Of a stretch of 27,381 bases of DNA, positions 1 through 8,602 are shown piece after piece. Made by a program: the position numbers and the translations under genes. Origin of the DNA: DATLFI01 sp035524895 (lineage in GTDB: Bacteria > Acidobacteriota > Thermoanaerobaculia > Multivoradales > Multivoraceae); NCBI GenBank assembly GCA_035524895.1, contig DATLFI010000328.1, positions 1-27,381 of the forward strand. Direction: 5' to 3'. Position 1 is the stretch's first letter. Each line of letters begins with the position of its first letter. The notes under the pieces were generated by a model, which had not been told where the DNA came from, searched no databases, and saw nothing but the letters and a program-made list of their open reading frames with translations.

Positions 1-3000
1 TCCGGGTCAGGACGTACAACTCCTGCAGCGACGCGTCGAACAGCAACCCGGCGACGGATTCTGGACCGCAAACCGTTCTCTTCGTGCCCTACTACGACCA
101 GGACACCGAGAGCATCCTGTTCAGCAGCGGCAGCGGCCAGCTCGGCTTCGACTTCATCGCGCGCGAGGGCTCGGGTCAGACGTTCCCGACAGTCGTGAGC
201 GGTAACGCCGCAACCCGCAACCGCTGGGGAACCGTCGGCAGCATGCACACCTACGGCAGCGTCTGCCCGAGCTCGAACGCGCCCGTGCAGTGGGAGCCGA
301 ACGAGACCGCCTCGACTGGACTCACCGATGGTGACTCCACCTCCGTGCTGGAGAAGACCACCATCGAAGACCCGCTCGGCCGTGGGACAGGAGGCGGGGA
401 ATGCACCGGCTCACCGTTCGCGCGTGGCGACGTGCTGCCCTGGGACTGGATCCAGCACCCGCAGGACCCGGGCGCGCCGGAGGCGGGCTTCGAGTTTTCT
501 TCGCGCGACGAGGCGCTGTTCCGTCTCGCGCCCAACACAGCCGTCGCGGGCCAGTACGCGACTGTGACCCAGGCGAACCTCGATGCCGGGCTCTACCCCA
601 ACTTCGACGTCGGGGACAAGGTGCCCGACTTCCGCGTCGCCCGCTACTTCGAGGACGTGCCGAGTAGCGGACGGATCGCGCTCAAGTCGGCGTTCCAGAA
701 CCACCCGCCGCTGATCGCCGGAGGCTTCACGCCGCTCGCCGGCGTGCTCCAGGCGCTGCAGGACTGGGCCGGGTACTGGGAGCCCTGCGCCAAGGACCCG
801 GAGACCGGCGACCCCACCTACGAGTGCCGGCAGCGCTTCAACATCCTACTCACCGACGGCATCCAGAGCAGCAATTGCGCGGGGAGCCCAGCGCAAGCGG
901 CCGCGAACCTGTACGACGCCACCACGATCGACCTCGGCGGCGGCAACGTAGGTCCGGGCATCCGCACCCTGGTGGTCGGCTTCGGCGCGTTCCTCACCGG
1001 CGGGACGACCTCCTCCGAGCTGGTCGAGATCGCCGCCGCCGGCGGCACCGGGACCGGGGACGTCGACGGTAACGGCGTCATGGACTGCGAGCAGTTCTCG
1101 GTTCCAGGCTTCGACCTCTGCGCCACCGACGGCGTCATCCTGGCCGCCGACAAGGAGGAGCTGGTGGAAGCGCTAGGCAAGGTGGTGGGCGCGCTGGTCG
1201 CTTCGCCGACCAGCTTCGCGACCGCGGCCGTGCCCCAGTCGCAGACCGTGAGCGAGGACTCGATCTTCCTCGCCAGCTTCATCCCGGCCGAGAACGAGCC
1301 GCACTACCTCGGCAGGCTCTGGCACTTCGTGCGGCCGCTGCCCACGACCCTCAACAGCGACAACGTCCGCGTGCCCGACACCTCGGTGCTCTGCAACCCG
1401 GCCGACACCGACCCCGAGAGCTGCCTCGCGTGGGACGCCAACGCCTCCATGCTCGGGCAGAACGGCGCGTTCGACCAGGTCCCGACGTTCGAGGAGTCTG
1501 AGAGCGACCTGCGCCTCGGCATGGCGACTGGCCAGCGGAGGATCTACTACTCGCTCGACCCGAGCGCCGGCGGCACGGTGCCGACCGGGGCCGACGACGT
1601 CGGTCGCACCATGCGCCTCCTGATGCCGACCACGAACGACGCCGAGCGGGAGGACCTGCGCCTGGGCTTCGAGCTGCCTCCGGGAACCACCGCGGCGGTC
1701 GACGCCTCGGTGCTGGCGATCGTCCGGGGCGTGGTCTCGGAGCGCTCGATACCCGATCCCGACGAGGACGACGGCCTGCTGAAGTACATCCTGGGCGACA
1801 TCTTCCACTCCGACCCGACGTTCCTCGGACAGCCGACGCGCACCGAGCTCCTGTTTGCCGAGCCGGCACCTGTCAGCGATCCCTGCGCCGTAGCCTCGGC
1901 GAAGACGTACGGCTGCTTCTTCTCGAAGCACCGCTTCCGCCGGCAGGTGGTGTTCGCGGGCGCCAACGATGGCTTACTGCACGCGTTCGACGCGGGCGAG
2001 TTCACCAGCAACCAGCAGGACAGCCTCGAACGAGGCCGCTACGACCTCGGTACCGGCCAGGAGCTCTTCGCGATGGTGCCTCGAACGCTCCTGCCGAGCC
2101 TGCGAACACTCGCCACCAGCACGACGCACGATTTCCGTTTCGACGGTGCCGTGCGCCTCGAAGACGTGTTCATCGACCCGGTCCACACCGGCACGCCCAC
2201 GGCGAACCAGCGGGAATGGCGCACGGTGCTGCTGGCGGGCTACCGCGAAGGCGGCCAAGGGTATGTCGCGCTAGACGTCACCCAGCCCGATCCGCTCCAG
2301 GAGCGGACGCTCGGCAGCGGCGTCACGCTGCGGACGTACTACACGCCGACCTCTTCGAGCTACGTCCCAGGATGCCTCACGGGCACGTACGTTGCCAGTG
2401 CTTGCGGCCCGGTGCCGTACGCCACAGCGCTGTGGGAGATCTCGTCCGACCAGGCCGCCTTCGCCGACCTCGGCTACACGTGGTCGCGGCCGACTACCGC
2501 CAGGGTCCGCGTCCGACTCGCCGACGGCACCATCGAGCGACGCTACGTCGCCATCTTCGGCGGCGGCTTCGATCCGAGCAACCCCAACGGGCGCACCGGC
2601 AGCAGCCCGAGCCTCGGCCGACACCTCTACATGGTCGATATCGAGACCGGGCAGATCCTCTACCAGCGCGAGCTGGACGGCAGCTCGGTGCCGTCGGATC
2701 CAGGCGTCGCCGACCTCGATGGCGACGGCGCCGCGGACACCCTCTACATCGGCACCTATGGCGGCTCGATGTTCAAGGTCGACATGAAGCTTCCCGCCGC
2801 CCTCGACAGCGCCGGGAAAGTGGCAGCGGGGCAATGGGAACCGTTCGAGGTCTTCTGCACCGGCACATGGAACGACGGTACCGGACTCTGCAACGACAGC
2901 CGGCCGATCTTCTTCCCGCCGTCGATCATCTTCGTCGGCACCCGCGGACGCTTCGCGCTGGCCTTCGGCACCGGAGATCGCGACGACCTGTGGAACCCGA

Positions 3001-3662
3001 GCCGCACGAACGAGGCAGGGCGCTTCTACGTGATCCTGGACACCGGATGGGGTGAGCCCCTGAACACCACCGTCTTGCCGCTGGTCGAGACCGACTTCAC
3101 CGTGATTGCAGCGGACGCGGTGGCGCAAGACGTGGATCGCCTCACCGATCCGCTCCACAACGGCTACGTGCTGGGTCTCGGCGCGGCCGAGAAGCTGTTC
3201 GCCACCTCCTTCGCGCTGAGCGGGCTCCTGGTCTTCAACACCGCGATACCCCTCGAAGCCACCGGGGTGCAGGACGGCGCCACGCTCTGCGAGTTCAGCG
3301 CCAACAGCAACATCTACACGCTGTTCACGGCGAGCGGCGACGCGCTCAGCGGTGTTCTCGACGCTCCGCGCTTCCGTACCGTGGCTGGCGCGGTCAGCAG
3401 GCCGTTCACCGAGACGACGACCCGGAACTTGGGTGCCGGTGCTGGCGGTGACGGAAGTGGTGGGGATGGCGGCGAAGACCCGCCGTCGCCGCTCAGCCCG
3501 GAGCACATCGACATCATGCGGGAGCTGATGAAGCTCTTCCCGCCGAACTGCCGCTTCGCCAACGTGACAGTCGACATCAACTCCGTGCACCAGGACACCA
3601 GCGTCCGGCTCACGGCCCCCGTGCCGGTCTGCGTCATCCAGAAGAACTGGCGCGAGATGTAG
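1..3662 (+). CDS. pilY1: PilY1/PilC-like type IV pilus tip adhesin, 5'-truncated by the window edge
   Basis: The frame is open from base 3 to the stop at 3660-3662. The first internal start is GTG at 84 (1192 aa from there), but the upstream codons read as coding, so the true start probably lies outside the window. PilY1 proteins sit at the type IV pilus tip and control extension, retraction and adhesion. Numbering from GTG 84, a von Willebrand A-like region comes first: T216 in GGFTPL and D258 in LLTDG fit the later MIDAS motifs, and the DxSxS motif would lie upstream. Next comes a DxDxNGxxxD-like loop (D326, D328, N330, D334). From about residue 615 there is a PilC/PilY-type beta-propeller (VFAGANDGLLHAFDAG, VLLAGYREGGQGYVALDVT). 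It carries a second calcium-type loop, DLDGDGAAD, at 877-885. A Gly/Asp-rich linker precedes a short C-terminal domain with two cysteines. Minor pilin genes may lie upstream, outside the window. Confidence 0.9.
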   Translation, partial: RVRTYNSCSDASNSNPATDSGPQTVLFVPYYDQDTESILFSSGSGQLGFDFIAREGSGQTFPTVVSGNAATRNRWGTVGSMHTYGSVCPSSNAPVQWEPNETASTGLTDGDSTSVLEKTTIEDPLGRGTGGGECTGSPFARGDVLPWDWIQHPQDPGAPEAGFEFSSRDEALFRLAPNTAVAGQYATVTQANLDAGLYPNFDVGDKVPDFRVARYFEDVPSSGRIALKSAFQNHPPLIAGGFTPLAGVLQALQDWAGYWEPCAKDPETGDPTYECRQRFNILLTDGIQSSNCAGSPAQAAANLYDATTIDLGGGNVGPGIRTLVVGFGAFLTGGTTSSELVEIAAAGGTGTGDVDGNGVMDCEQFSVPGFDLCATDGVILAADKEELVEALGKVVGALVASPTSFATAAVPQSQTVSEDSIFLASFIPAENEPHYLGRLWHFVRPLPTTLNSDNVRVPDTSVLCNPADTDPESCLAWDANASMLGQNGAFDQVPTFEESESDLRLGMATGQRRIYYSLDPSAGGTVPTGADDVGRTMRLLMPTTNDAEREDLRLGFELPPGTTAAVDASVLAIVRGVVSERSIPDPDEDDGLLKYILGDIFHSDPTFLGQPTRTELLFAEPAPVSDPCAVASAKTYGCFFSKHRFRRQVVFAGANDGLLHAFDAGEFTSNQQDSLERGRYDLGTGQELFAMVPRTLLPSLRTLATSTTHDFRFDGAVRLEDVFIDPVHTGTPTANQREWRTVLLAGYREGGQGYVALDVTQPDPLQERTLGSGVTLRTYYTPTSSSYVPGCLTGTYVASACGPVPYATALWEISSDQAAFADLGYTWSRPTTARVRVRLADGTIERRYVAIFGGGFDPSNPNGRTGSSPSLGRHLYMVDIETGQILYQRELDGSSVPSDPGVADLDGDGAADTLYIGTYGGSMFKVDMKLPAALDSAGKVAAGQWEPFEVFCTGTWNDGTGLCNDSRPIFFPPSIIFVGTRGRFALAFGTGDRDDLWNPSRTNEAGRFYVILDTGWGEPLNTTVLPLVETDFTVIAADAVAQDVDRLTDPLHNGYVLGLGAAEKLFATSFALSGLLVFNTAIPLEATGVQDGATLCEFSANSNIYTLFTASGDALSGVLDAPRFRTVAGAVSRPFTETTTRNLGAGAGGDGSGGDGGEDPPSPLSPEHIDIMRELMKLFPPNCRFANVTVDINSVHQDTSVRLTAPVPVCVIQKNWREM

Positions 3663-3682
3663 ATCCGCGTTCGAGACGAGAA

Positions 3683-3709
3683 GGCTCGGCCGACGATGTC
3701 GGCCGAGCC
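3683..3709. terminator. 12-bp perfect hairpin between convergent genes
   Basis: GGCTCGGCCGAC at 3683-3694 is the exact reverse complement of 3698-3709, with a 3-nt GAT loop. It lies 21 bp after the pilY1 stop and before the end of the convergent response-regulator gene. No clear T-run follows on either strand, so intrinsic termination is inferred from position and stem strength. Confidence 0.6.
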
Positions 3710-3771
3710 CTTCGAGCCTCACCCGAAGCGGAGCCGCTCACCGGGTCGCTCAACGGATCGCTCACCGGGTC

Positions 3772-5118
3772 TCAGTCCCGATACTTCGGAAAGCCCTCGA
3801 GATCCCAGGCTCGTACTCGGCGCAACAGGGTGCGATAGCTGATCCCCAGGAGCTCCGCGGCGCGGGTCTTGTTGCCGCCGGCTTCGAGCAACGCCTCGCG
3901 CACACGCGCACGCGCCGCCGTCTCGGGATCTGCCGCAGCAGGGTCGGAGCCACCGAGCGGCTCGATCAGGGGCTCGAGATCCGCGGCCCGCAGCTCCGCT
4001 CCCTCGCACAGGATCGCGGCTCGCTCCAGCACGTTCGCGAGCTGGCGCACGTTGCCGGGCCACACCTCCCCGGCGAGCAACGCCGCGGCGTCGCGCGAGA
4101 GCGTCGGGGCGGTGCGCCCGCTCTTGTGCGCGGCGCGGCGTAGCAGGTGCTCGGCGAGCTCGGGGACGTCCTCCGGACGGTCGCGCAGCGGCGGCAGCTC
4201 GATCGGGAAGACGTCGAGTCGATAGTAGAGGTCGGCCCGAAACGTGCCGTCGGCGACCGCCCGGCGGAGGTCGCGGTTGGTCGCCGCTACCAGGCGCACG
4301 TCGGCCTGGATCTCGCGCTCGCCGCCGATCCGCTGGTACGCGCGCTCTTCGAGCACCCGCAGCACCTTGGCCTGCACCGCGAGGTCCAGCTCGCCGACTT
4401 CGTCGAGCACCAGCGTGCCGCCCGTGGCCTGCTCGAAGCGGCCCACCTGGCGGGCGGTGGCTCCGGTGAACGACCCCTTCTCGTGACCGAAGAGCTCGTT
4501 CTCCATCAGCGGCTCCGGGATCGCGGCGCAGTTGAAGGCGACGAACGGTCCGGCGTGCCGCGGCGACAGCTCGTGCAGCGCCCGGGCGAACAGCTCCTTG
4601 CCGGTGCCGCTCTCGCCGAGCAGCAGCACCGTGCTCTCGGTCGGCGCCACCTTGCGCAGCAAGCGCAGCGCCGCCCGCAGCCGCGGGTGCCGCCCGACGA
4701 TCGCGGCGCCGCTTTCCAGCTCGAGAGCGGTCGCCGGCGAGGCGGCGAGCTCCCCGGTGTGGGCTCGCGCCAGGGACACCAGCTCGTCGAGCTCTACCGG
4801 CTTCTCCAGGAAGTCCGAGGCACCGGCCTTCATCGCCTCGACGGCGCTCTGCACGCTGCCATAGCCGGTGAGCACCACGACCGGGGCTTCCGGCCTCGCC
4901 CGGTGTGACGCGCGCAGTACCTCGAGCCCGTCGCCGTCGGGCAGCCGCAGGTCCGTGAACACGCAGTCGAACTCTTGGGTGGACAGCAGCTCCCTGGCCG
5001 CTGCGACGCTCGCGACGTCGGCGACCACGAAGCCCGCGTCGCGCAGCCCCCTCGCCAGCAAGCGCCGCAGCGAGTCGCGATCCTCGACCACCAGCACTCG
5101 ACGCTCGCGCGCGATCAT
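3772..5118 (-). CDS. NtrC-family sigma-54-dependent response regulator
   Basis: This 448-aa protein has the full NtrC/AtoC architecture. The receiver domain spans about residues 6-120, with acidic pair E12/D13, phospho-acceptor D56 in FTDLRLPDGDG, T84 and K106. The AAA+ domain spans about 140-370, with Walker A GESGTGKE at 168-175, the sigma-54 contact loop GSFTGA at 215-220 and the Walker B-type LVLDEVGE. A Fis-type helix-turn-helix ends the protein (GGNKTRAAELLGISYRTLLRR). Phosphorylation should drive ATP-dependent opening of sigma-54 promoters. I chose ATG 5118-5116 because it begins the receiver domain and overlaps the selA stop in an ATGA junction. The longer open frame to 5424 is a shadow of selA. 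No histidine kinase gene is in the window, so it looks orphan locally. Its targets cannot be read from sequence. Confidence 0.93.
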   Translation of the reverse strand: MIARERRVLVVEDRDSLRRLLARGLRDAGFVVADVASVAAARELLSTQEFDCVFTDLRLPDGDGLEVLRASHRARPEAPVVVLTGYGSVQSAVEAMKAGASDFLEKPVELDELVSLARAHTGELAASPATALELESGAAIVGRHPRLRAALRLLRKVAPTESTVLLLGESGTGKELFARALHELSPRHAGPFVAFNCAAIPEPLMENELFGHEKGSFTGATARQVGRFEQATGGTLVLDEVGELDLAVQAKVLRVLEERAYQRIGGEREIQADVRLVAATNRDLRRAVADGTFRADLYYRLDVFPIELPPLRDRPEDVPELAEHLLRRAAHKSGRTAPTLSRDAAALLAGEVWPGNVRQLANVLERAAILCEGAELRAADLEPLIEPLGGSDPAAADPETAARARVREALLEAGGNKTRAAELLGISYRTLLRRVRAWDLEGFPKYRD

Positions 5119-6563
5119 CGTCCTTCCTGGAGCTCGTGGAGCGCGCGCTCGACGGCGCGCACGAGCACGTCGTCGTCCAGCGGGTCGATGGTCCGCAGGT
5201 CGAGGATCACCTGCTGCTCGCGCACGTAGCCCATCACCGGCGACTCGCCGGTGCGCAGCCGGCGCGCCAGGCTCTCTCCGCCGGGGATCGCGAGCGCGTG
5301 ACCGGGCAGCGGCGCCTCGGGCGCGGCACCGCCTCCCAGGAAGGCATCGGCCTCGATCACTCGCGCTCCGATCCGCGCGGCGACTGCGCGCAGCCGGCGG
5401 AGGTGGATCGTCGGCTCTACCCACATGCGATCGAGCGGCATCGCGGCACCCGAGAGGCGACGGTGCAGCACCGCCTCCAGCGCCACCAGGCAGGTGCGAT
5501 CGGGGCGCAGCGCGCGGTAGAGCGGATGCCCGCGCAAGCGCGCGAGCAGCTCGGCGCTGCCTACCAACAGGCCCGCCTGCGGTCCCCCGGCCAGCTTGTC
5601 GCCGCTGCCGCAGGCGAGATCACAGCCGAGAGCCACCAGCTCCGCGAGGCTGCGCTGACCGCGGAGCTGGGGAGCGCAGTGGGGCACCAGCAGCCCGCTG
5701 CCCTCGTCCACCATGACCGGAATGCCGGCCTCGCGACCCAGCGCGACGAGGTCCTCCTCGCCGACGCTCTCGGTGAACCCGCAGATGCGGTAGTTGCTCG
5801 GGTGGACCTTGAGCAGGAGCGCGGTTTGGTCGGAAGCGGCCTTTCGGTAGTCGTCGATGCGGGTGCGGTTGGTGGTGCCCACCGCCACCAGCACAGCGCC
5901 CGCCGCCTCGAGGATCTCGGGAATCCGGAACGAGCCCCCGATCTCGACCAGCTCGCCGCGCGATACCACCACCTCGCGACCGCGCGCCAGGGCCTGCAGG
6001 GCCAGCAGGAGCGCCGCGGCGTTGTTGTTGACCACCAGTGCGGCCTTCGCGCCGGTGAGAGCGCAGAGCAGTAGCTCGACGCGTCGATTGCGGTCCGACC
6101 GCCGCCCGGATCCAAGGTCGAGCTCCAGGTCGCACGCAGCGTCGAGGAGCTCGGGCAGCGTCGCTGTCACGTCGCGCGGCAGCGGGGAGCGACCCAGGTT
6201 GGTGTGGAGGAACACGCCGGTGGCGTTGAGCACCCGCCGCAGGGGATCGGGAACCCGCGAGGCGAGCGCCACCGCCACGCTTGCCACCAGCTCGCTCGCT
6301 GACGGCACAGTGGAGACAGTGGAGCCGCCGCTGGCGAGGGCGGAGCGCACCGTGTCCAGGGACTCCCGGATTTGGACGCGCACCAACTCCCGGCCGTAGA
6401 CCCCTTCGAGCGGGGCGAGCCCAGGGTGGGCGAGAAGCTCGCTTACGGCCGGCAAGCGCCGTCGCGGATCTTCGTTCCCCGACCCTGCAGCCGGCGCGAC
6501 CTCGCCCTCGAGGTTCCCGAGGTTCTTGCCCGTGACCGACCTCCCGCTCCTTGTAGCCGACAC
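5115..6563 (-). CDS. selA: L-seryl-tRNA(Sec) selenium transferase
   Basis: SelA is a PLP enzyme that converts Ser-tRNA(Sec) to Sec-tRNA(Sec) using selenophosphate, which is needed to make selenoproteins. The 482-aa product matches the family length. The N-terminal RRRLPAVSELLAHP, the NATGVFLHTNLGRSPLP block, LVVNNNAAALLLAL and SGDKLAGGPQAGLLVG are all family-like. The lysine of SGDK (K323) is the expected PLP-binding residue. The start is GTG at 6563-6561; a TTG at residue 37 (LPAVSELL) is a less likely alternative. The gene is translationally coupled to the downstream sigma-54 regulator. selB, selD and selC are not in the window. The gene implies that the organism uses selenocysteine, but I found no selenoprotein candidate here. 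Confidence 0.95.
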   Translation of the reverse strand: MSATRSGRSVTGKNLGNLEGEVAPAAGSGNEDPRRRLPAVSELLAHPGLAPLEGVYGRELVRVQIRESLDTVRSALASGGSTVSTVPSASELVASVAVALASRVPDPLRRVLNATGVFLHTNLGRSPLPRDVTATLPELLDAACDLELDLGSGRRSDRNRRVELLLCALTGAKAALVVNNNAAALLLALQALARGREVVVSRGELVEIGGSFRIPEILEAAGAVLVAVGTTNRTRIDDYRKAASDQTALLLKVHPSNYRICGFTESVGEEDLVALGREAGIPVMVDEGSGLLVPHCAPQLRGQRSLAELVALGCDLACGSGDKLAGGPQAGLLVGSAELLARLRGHPLYRALRPDRTCLVALEAVLHRRLSGAAMPLDRMWVEPTIHLRRLRAVAARIGARVIEADAFLGGGAAPEAPLPGHALAIPGGESLARRLRTGESPVMGYVREQQVILDLRTIDPLDDDVLVRAVERALHELQEGR

Positions 6564-6779
6564 CGACGCCGCGAGCGCAGCGCTGGTAGTCGCGCGGGCA
6601 GCGCGCGGCTCGGTGCCATTCTACGTGCGCACCGTAGCCGTCCTCGCCGCAGCCGATCCGAGCGGGTCGCCTGGCACTAGAATCCGTGGCGTACATCCGT
6701 TGCGGCGGCCTGCAGAGCCACGGCGCGGGCCTGGGCTCGGAGCGACGCACCGCGACGGGATCGCTACGCTACACGCGAA

Positions 6780-7349
6780 ATGGCCCCGCCCATTCTCCAG
6801 CAGCTCGACGCGCTCGAGCACGACCTGCGCGGCATGCGGATCGAGTTCGAGCGTTTCTTCGGCGGCGGCATCGACGTCGCGCCGGAGCAACTGGTGCTCG
6901 ACCTCGCGGTGCGAATTCGCGACCTGCGCAGTCAGACCCACGGTGCCGTGGAGGCGTTCCGGCTGGGTTCGCTCGAGGCGCAGTTCAACAGCTATCGCGA
7001 GATGTTCCAGCGGCGTCTGCGCAACCGAGAGCTCGGTATCGCCGAAGCGCGGCGATCCCAGCAGCCGGTTGCTGCAGCCGCGGCTCCCGAGCCGGCCGTA
7101 CTCGATCCTCGCCAGGGAGTCGTGGTCCGCGACCGGGTTCCGAGTGCGGTCGCGGAAGCGCTCCATCGCGAGCTGTGCCAGGGCAACTCACGCCTCGGCA
7201 AGGTGGACTCGGCGACGTTGCTGGGCTTCCTCGAACGGCAAGCGTCGGACCTGCGCGCCCGCACCGGCTGCACCAGCGTGCGCTTCCGCGTCGTGCACGA
7301 GGATGGCGAGCTCCGGCTCAAGGCGAGGCCTGTCGGAGAGCGCGACTGA
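6780..7349 (+). CDS. MXAN_5187 C-terminal-like protein
   Basis: This is a 189-aa soluble protein without signal peptide or membrane segment. The N-terminal half (about 1-90) is charged and probably helical, with LQQLDALEHDLRGMRIEFER and FNSYREMFQRRLRNRE. An Ala/Pro linker follows near residues 98-110. The C-terminal domain (about 112-185) ends with CTSVRFRVVHEDGELRLKA. From memory this resembles the myxobacterial MXAN_5187 C-terminal family, whose biochemical role is unknown to me. The ATG at 6780 has no strong Shine-Dalgarno sequence. The gene is 60 bp upstream of a TPR protein on the same strand, and the two probably form one transcription unit divergent from selA. The family name is moderately sure; function is not assigned. 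Confidence 0.75.
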   Translation: MAPPILQQLDALEHDLRGMRIEFERFFGGGIDVAPEQLVLDLAVRIRDLRSQTHGAVEAFRLGSLEAQFNSYREMFQRRLRNRELGIAEARRSQQPVAAAAAPEPAVLDPRQGVVVRDRVPSAVAEALHRELCQGNSRLGKVDSATLLGFLERQASDLRARTGCTSVRFRVVHEDGELRLKARPVGERD

Positions 7350-7409
7350 GACATTGCCGAAACCCCGCTTACACTTGCAGCGTGGCACGCAGCACTGGAG
7401 CCGAACCTG

Positions 7410-8591
7410 ATGAAGCCAACGAACGCCCTGCGCGCCAACCCAGCGCGCGCCCGCTGGCTGCCCCTGCTCGGCGGTTTCGTCGCGGTCGGGCTCGCTCTGG
7501 CACCGTTGCTCCTCGCGACCACGCCCGCAGACTCCCTGCGCCACGCCATCGAGGTGCAGCAGACGCTCGTGGCGCAGCGTCCTATGGACGGCTCGACCTG
7601 GAGCGACCTCGGCAACCTGCTGGTCCTCGACGGAGATCGCGCCGGAGCTGAGCTTGCGTACAAAGGGGCCTTGCGCCTGGCGCCGGACTCGTTCGATGCG
7701 AACTACAACATGGGTGTGCTGCTGCTCGGCGACGGACGGATCGCGGCCGCGCTGAAGCACCTCCGCCGCGCCTCGCAGCTCGACCCGGCCTCCGCGTGGG
7801 CGCGCTACCACATCGGCGCGGGGCTGGCGCACCAGGGTAAGCGAGCGGATGCGATCCGGGCGTATGCCGAAGCGTTCCGTCTCGATCCGCGGTTGGCGTT
7901 CCCCGACCTCAACCCGGGTGTGATCGACAACCCCCTGCTGACCGAGTCGCTCCTGATGGCGCACCGCAACACCGAGGTGCGCGACGGCAACCCCAGGGTC
8001 TATGCCGAGCCGAACCGCATCGCGTCCCTGCTGGTACCCAGGCGGAGCCCGTCCGAGGCGAGCCCCATACCCAGTGCTGGCGCGGAGCAGTCCACCGAGC
8101 TCGCCGCCGAGACTCGATCCCCGAGCCGCGAGGCCGTGATTCCCGTCGAGCCCACCACAGAGGGCGGCGTCACCGGACTCGAGCAGGGAACGTTCGTCGA
8201 TCCGCGAGATTCCGCCCGCCCGTCGACCGACGAGCGCCAGCTCAGACTGGTGGCCCCAGAGGACGACGGCGACCCGGCACTGTTCCAGGCGCCAGCCGCC
8301 TCCTCGGCACCGAGGGGGGCGGCGAGCGCGTTGCCGGGCGCGAGCCCGGCTGCGTCCCGCCGCCGGCTCGGACCGGGTGACCTTTCCGAGAGCGGCGTCT
8401 TCAACCAGGCCGAGCCCCCGACCGGCGATCCGGGTGCCAGGGCTCCGGGCACACCGGCAGGGCCGGTGACCCGCTTCCGCCCGGGACGCCGCAGCACCGG
8501 CCAGCTCGACGTGCTCCTGCTGCCTCGGGGTGCCGCCGCCAGCCCTGCTGGGGGCAACGCAGCCACGACCGCGACAACGGGTCTGCGCTGA
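7410..8591 (+). CDS. Membrane-anchored TPR protein with disordered C-terminal tail
   Basis: This 393-aa protein has a basic N-terminus and one hydrophobic segment at about residues 16-36 (signal anchor or uncleaved signal). Three tetratricopeptide repeats follow at about 62-93, 95-126 and 129-160 (WSDLGNLLVLDGDRAGAELA, NYNMGVLLLGDGRIAAALKH, ARYHIGAGLAHQGKRADAIR). The remainder, from about 205, is Pro/Ala/Ser/Arg-rich and looks disordered. TPRs mediate protein-protein contacts, so a scaffolding role at the membrane is plausible but not shown. ATG 7410 has a GGAG sequence about 10 nt upstream. It follows the MXAN_5187-like gene and ends 11 bp before the convergent tldE gene. No specific family name is recognised. 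Confidence 0.8.
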   Translation: MKPTNALRANPARARWLPLLGGFVAVGLALAPLLLATTPADSLRHAIEVQQTLVAQRPMDGSTWSDLGNLLVLDGDRAGAELAYKGALRLAPDSFDANYNMGVLLLGDGRIAAALKHLRRASQLDPASAWARYHIGAGLAHQGKRADAIRAYAEAFRLDPRLAFPDLNPGVIDNPLLTESLLMAHRNTEVRDGNPRVYAEPNRIASLLVPRRSPSEASPIPSAGAEQSTELAAETRSPSREAVIPVEPTTEGGVTGLEQGTFVDPRDSARPSTDERQLRLVAPEDDGDPALFQAPAASSAPRGAASALPGASPAASRRRLGPGDLSESGVFNQAEPPTGDPGARAPGTPAGPVTRFRPGRRSTGQLDVLLLPRGAAASPAGGNAATTATTGLR

Positions 8592-8602
8592 ACGCTAGGA
8601 GC

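Noticed and set aside
2271..3722. Long minus-strand open frame (483 aa) opposite pilY1
   Set aside because: It is antisense to a gene with clear domain motifs, is rich in Arg/Val/Gly/Glu as expected for a GC-rich shadow frame, and shows no motif.
6618..6683. TAGAAT boxes on both strands between selA and the MXAN_5187-like gene
   Set aside because: Each is 5/6 for a -10 box but neither has a credible -35 at 16-18 bp or an extended -10; kept only as a weak hint of divergent promoters.
6672..6687. Sigma-54-like TGGCACT sequence upstream of 6780
   Set aside because: The -24 half matches but the -12 half reads TCCGT; the required GC 10 bp after GG is absent.
5115..6779. selC (tRNA-Sec) or another tRNA near selA
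   Set aside because: I saw no T-arm GGTTCGAATC-like segment with pairing acceptor arms in or around selA; no tRNA is supported elsewhere in the window.
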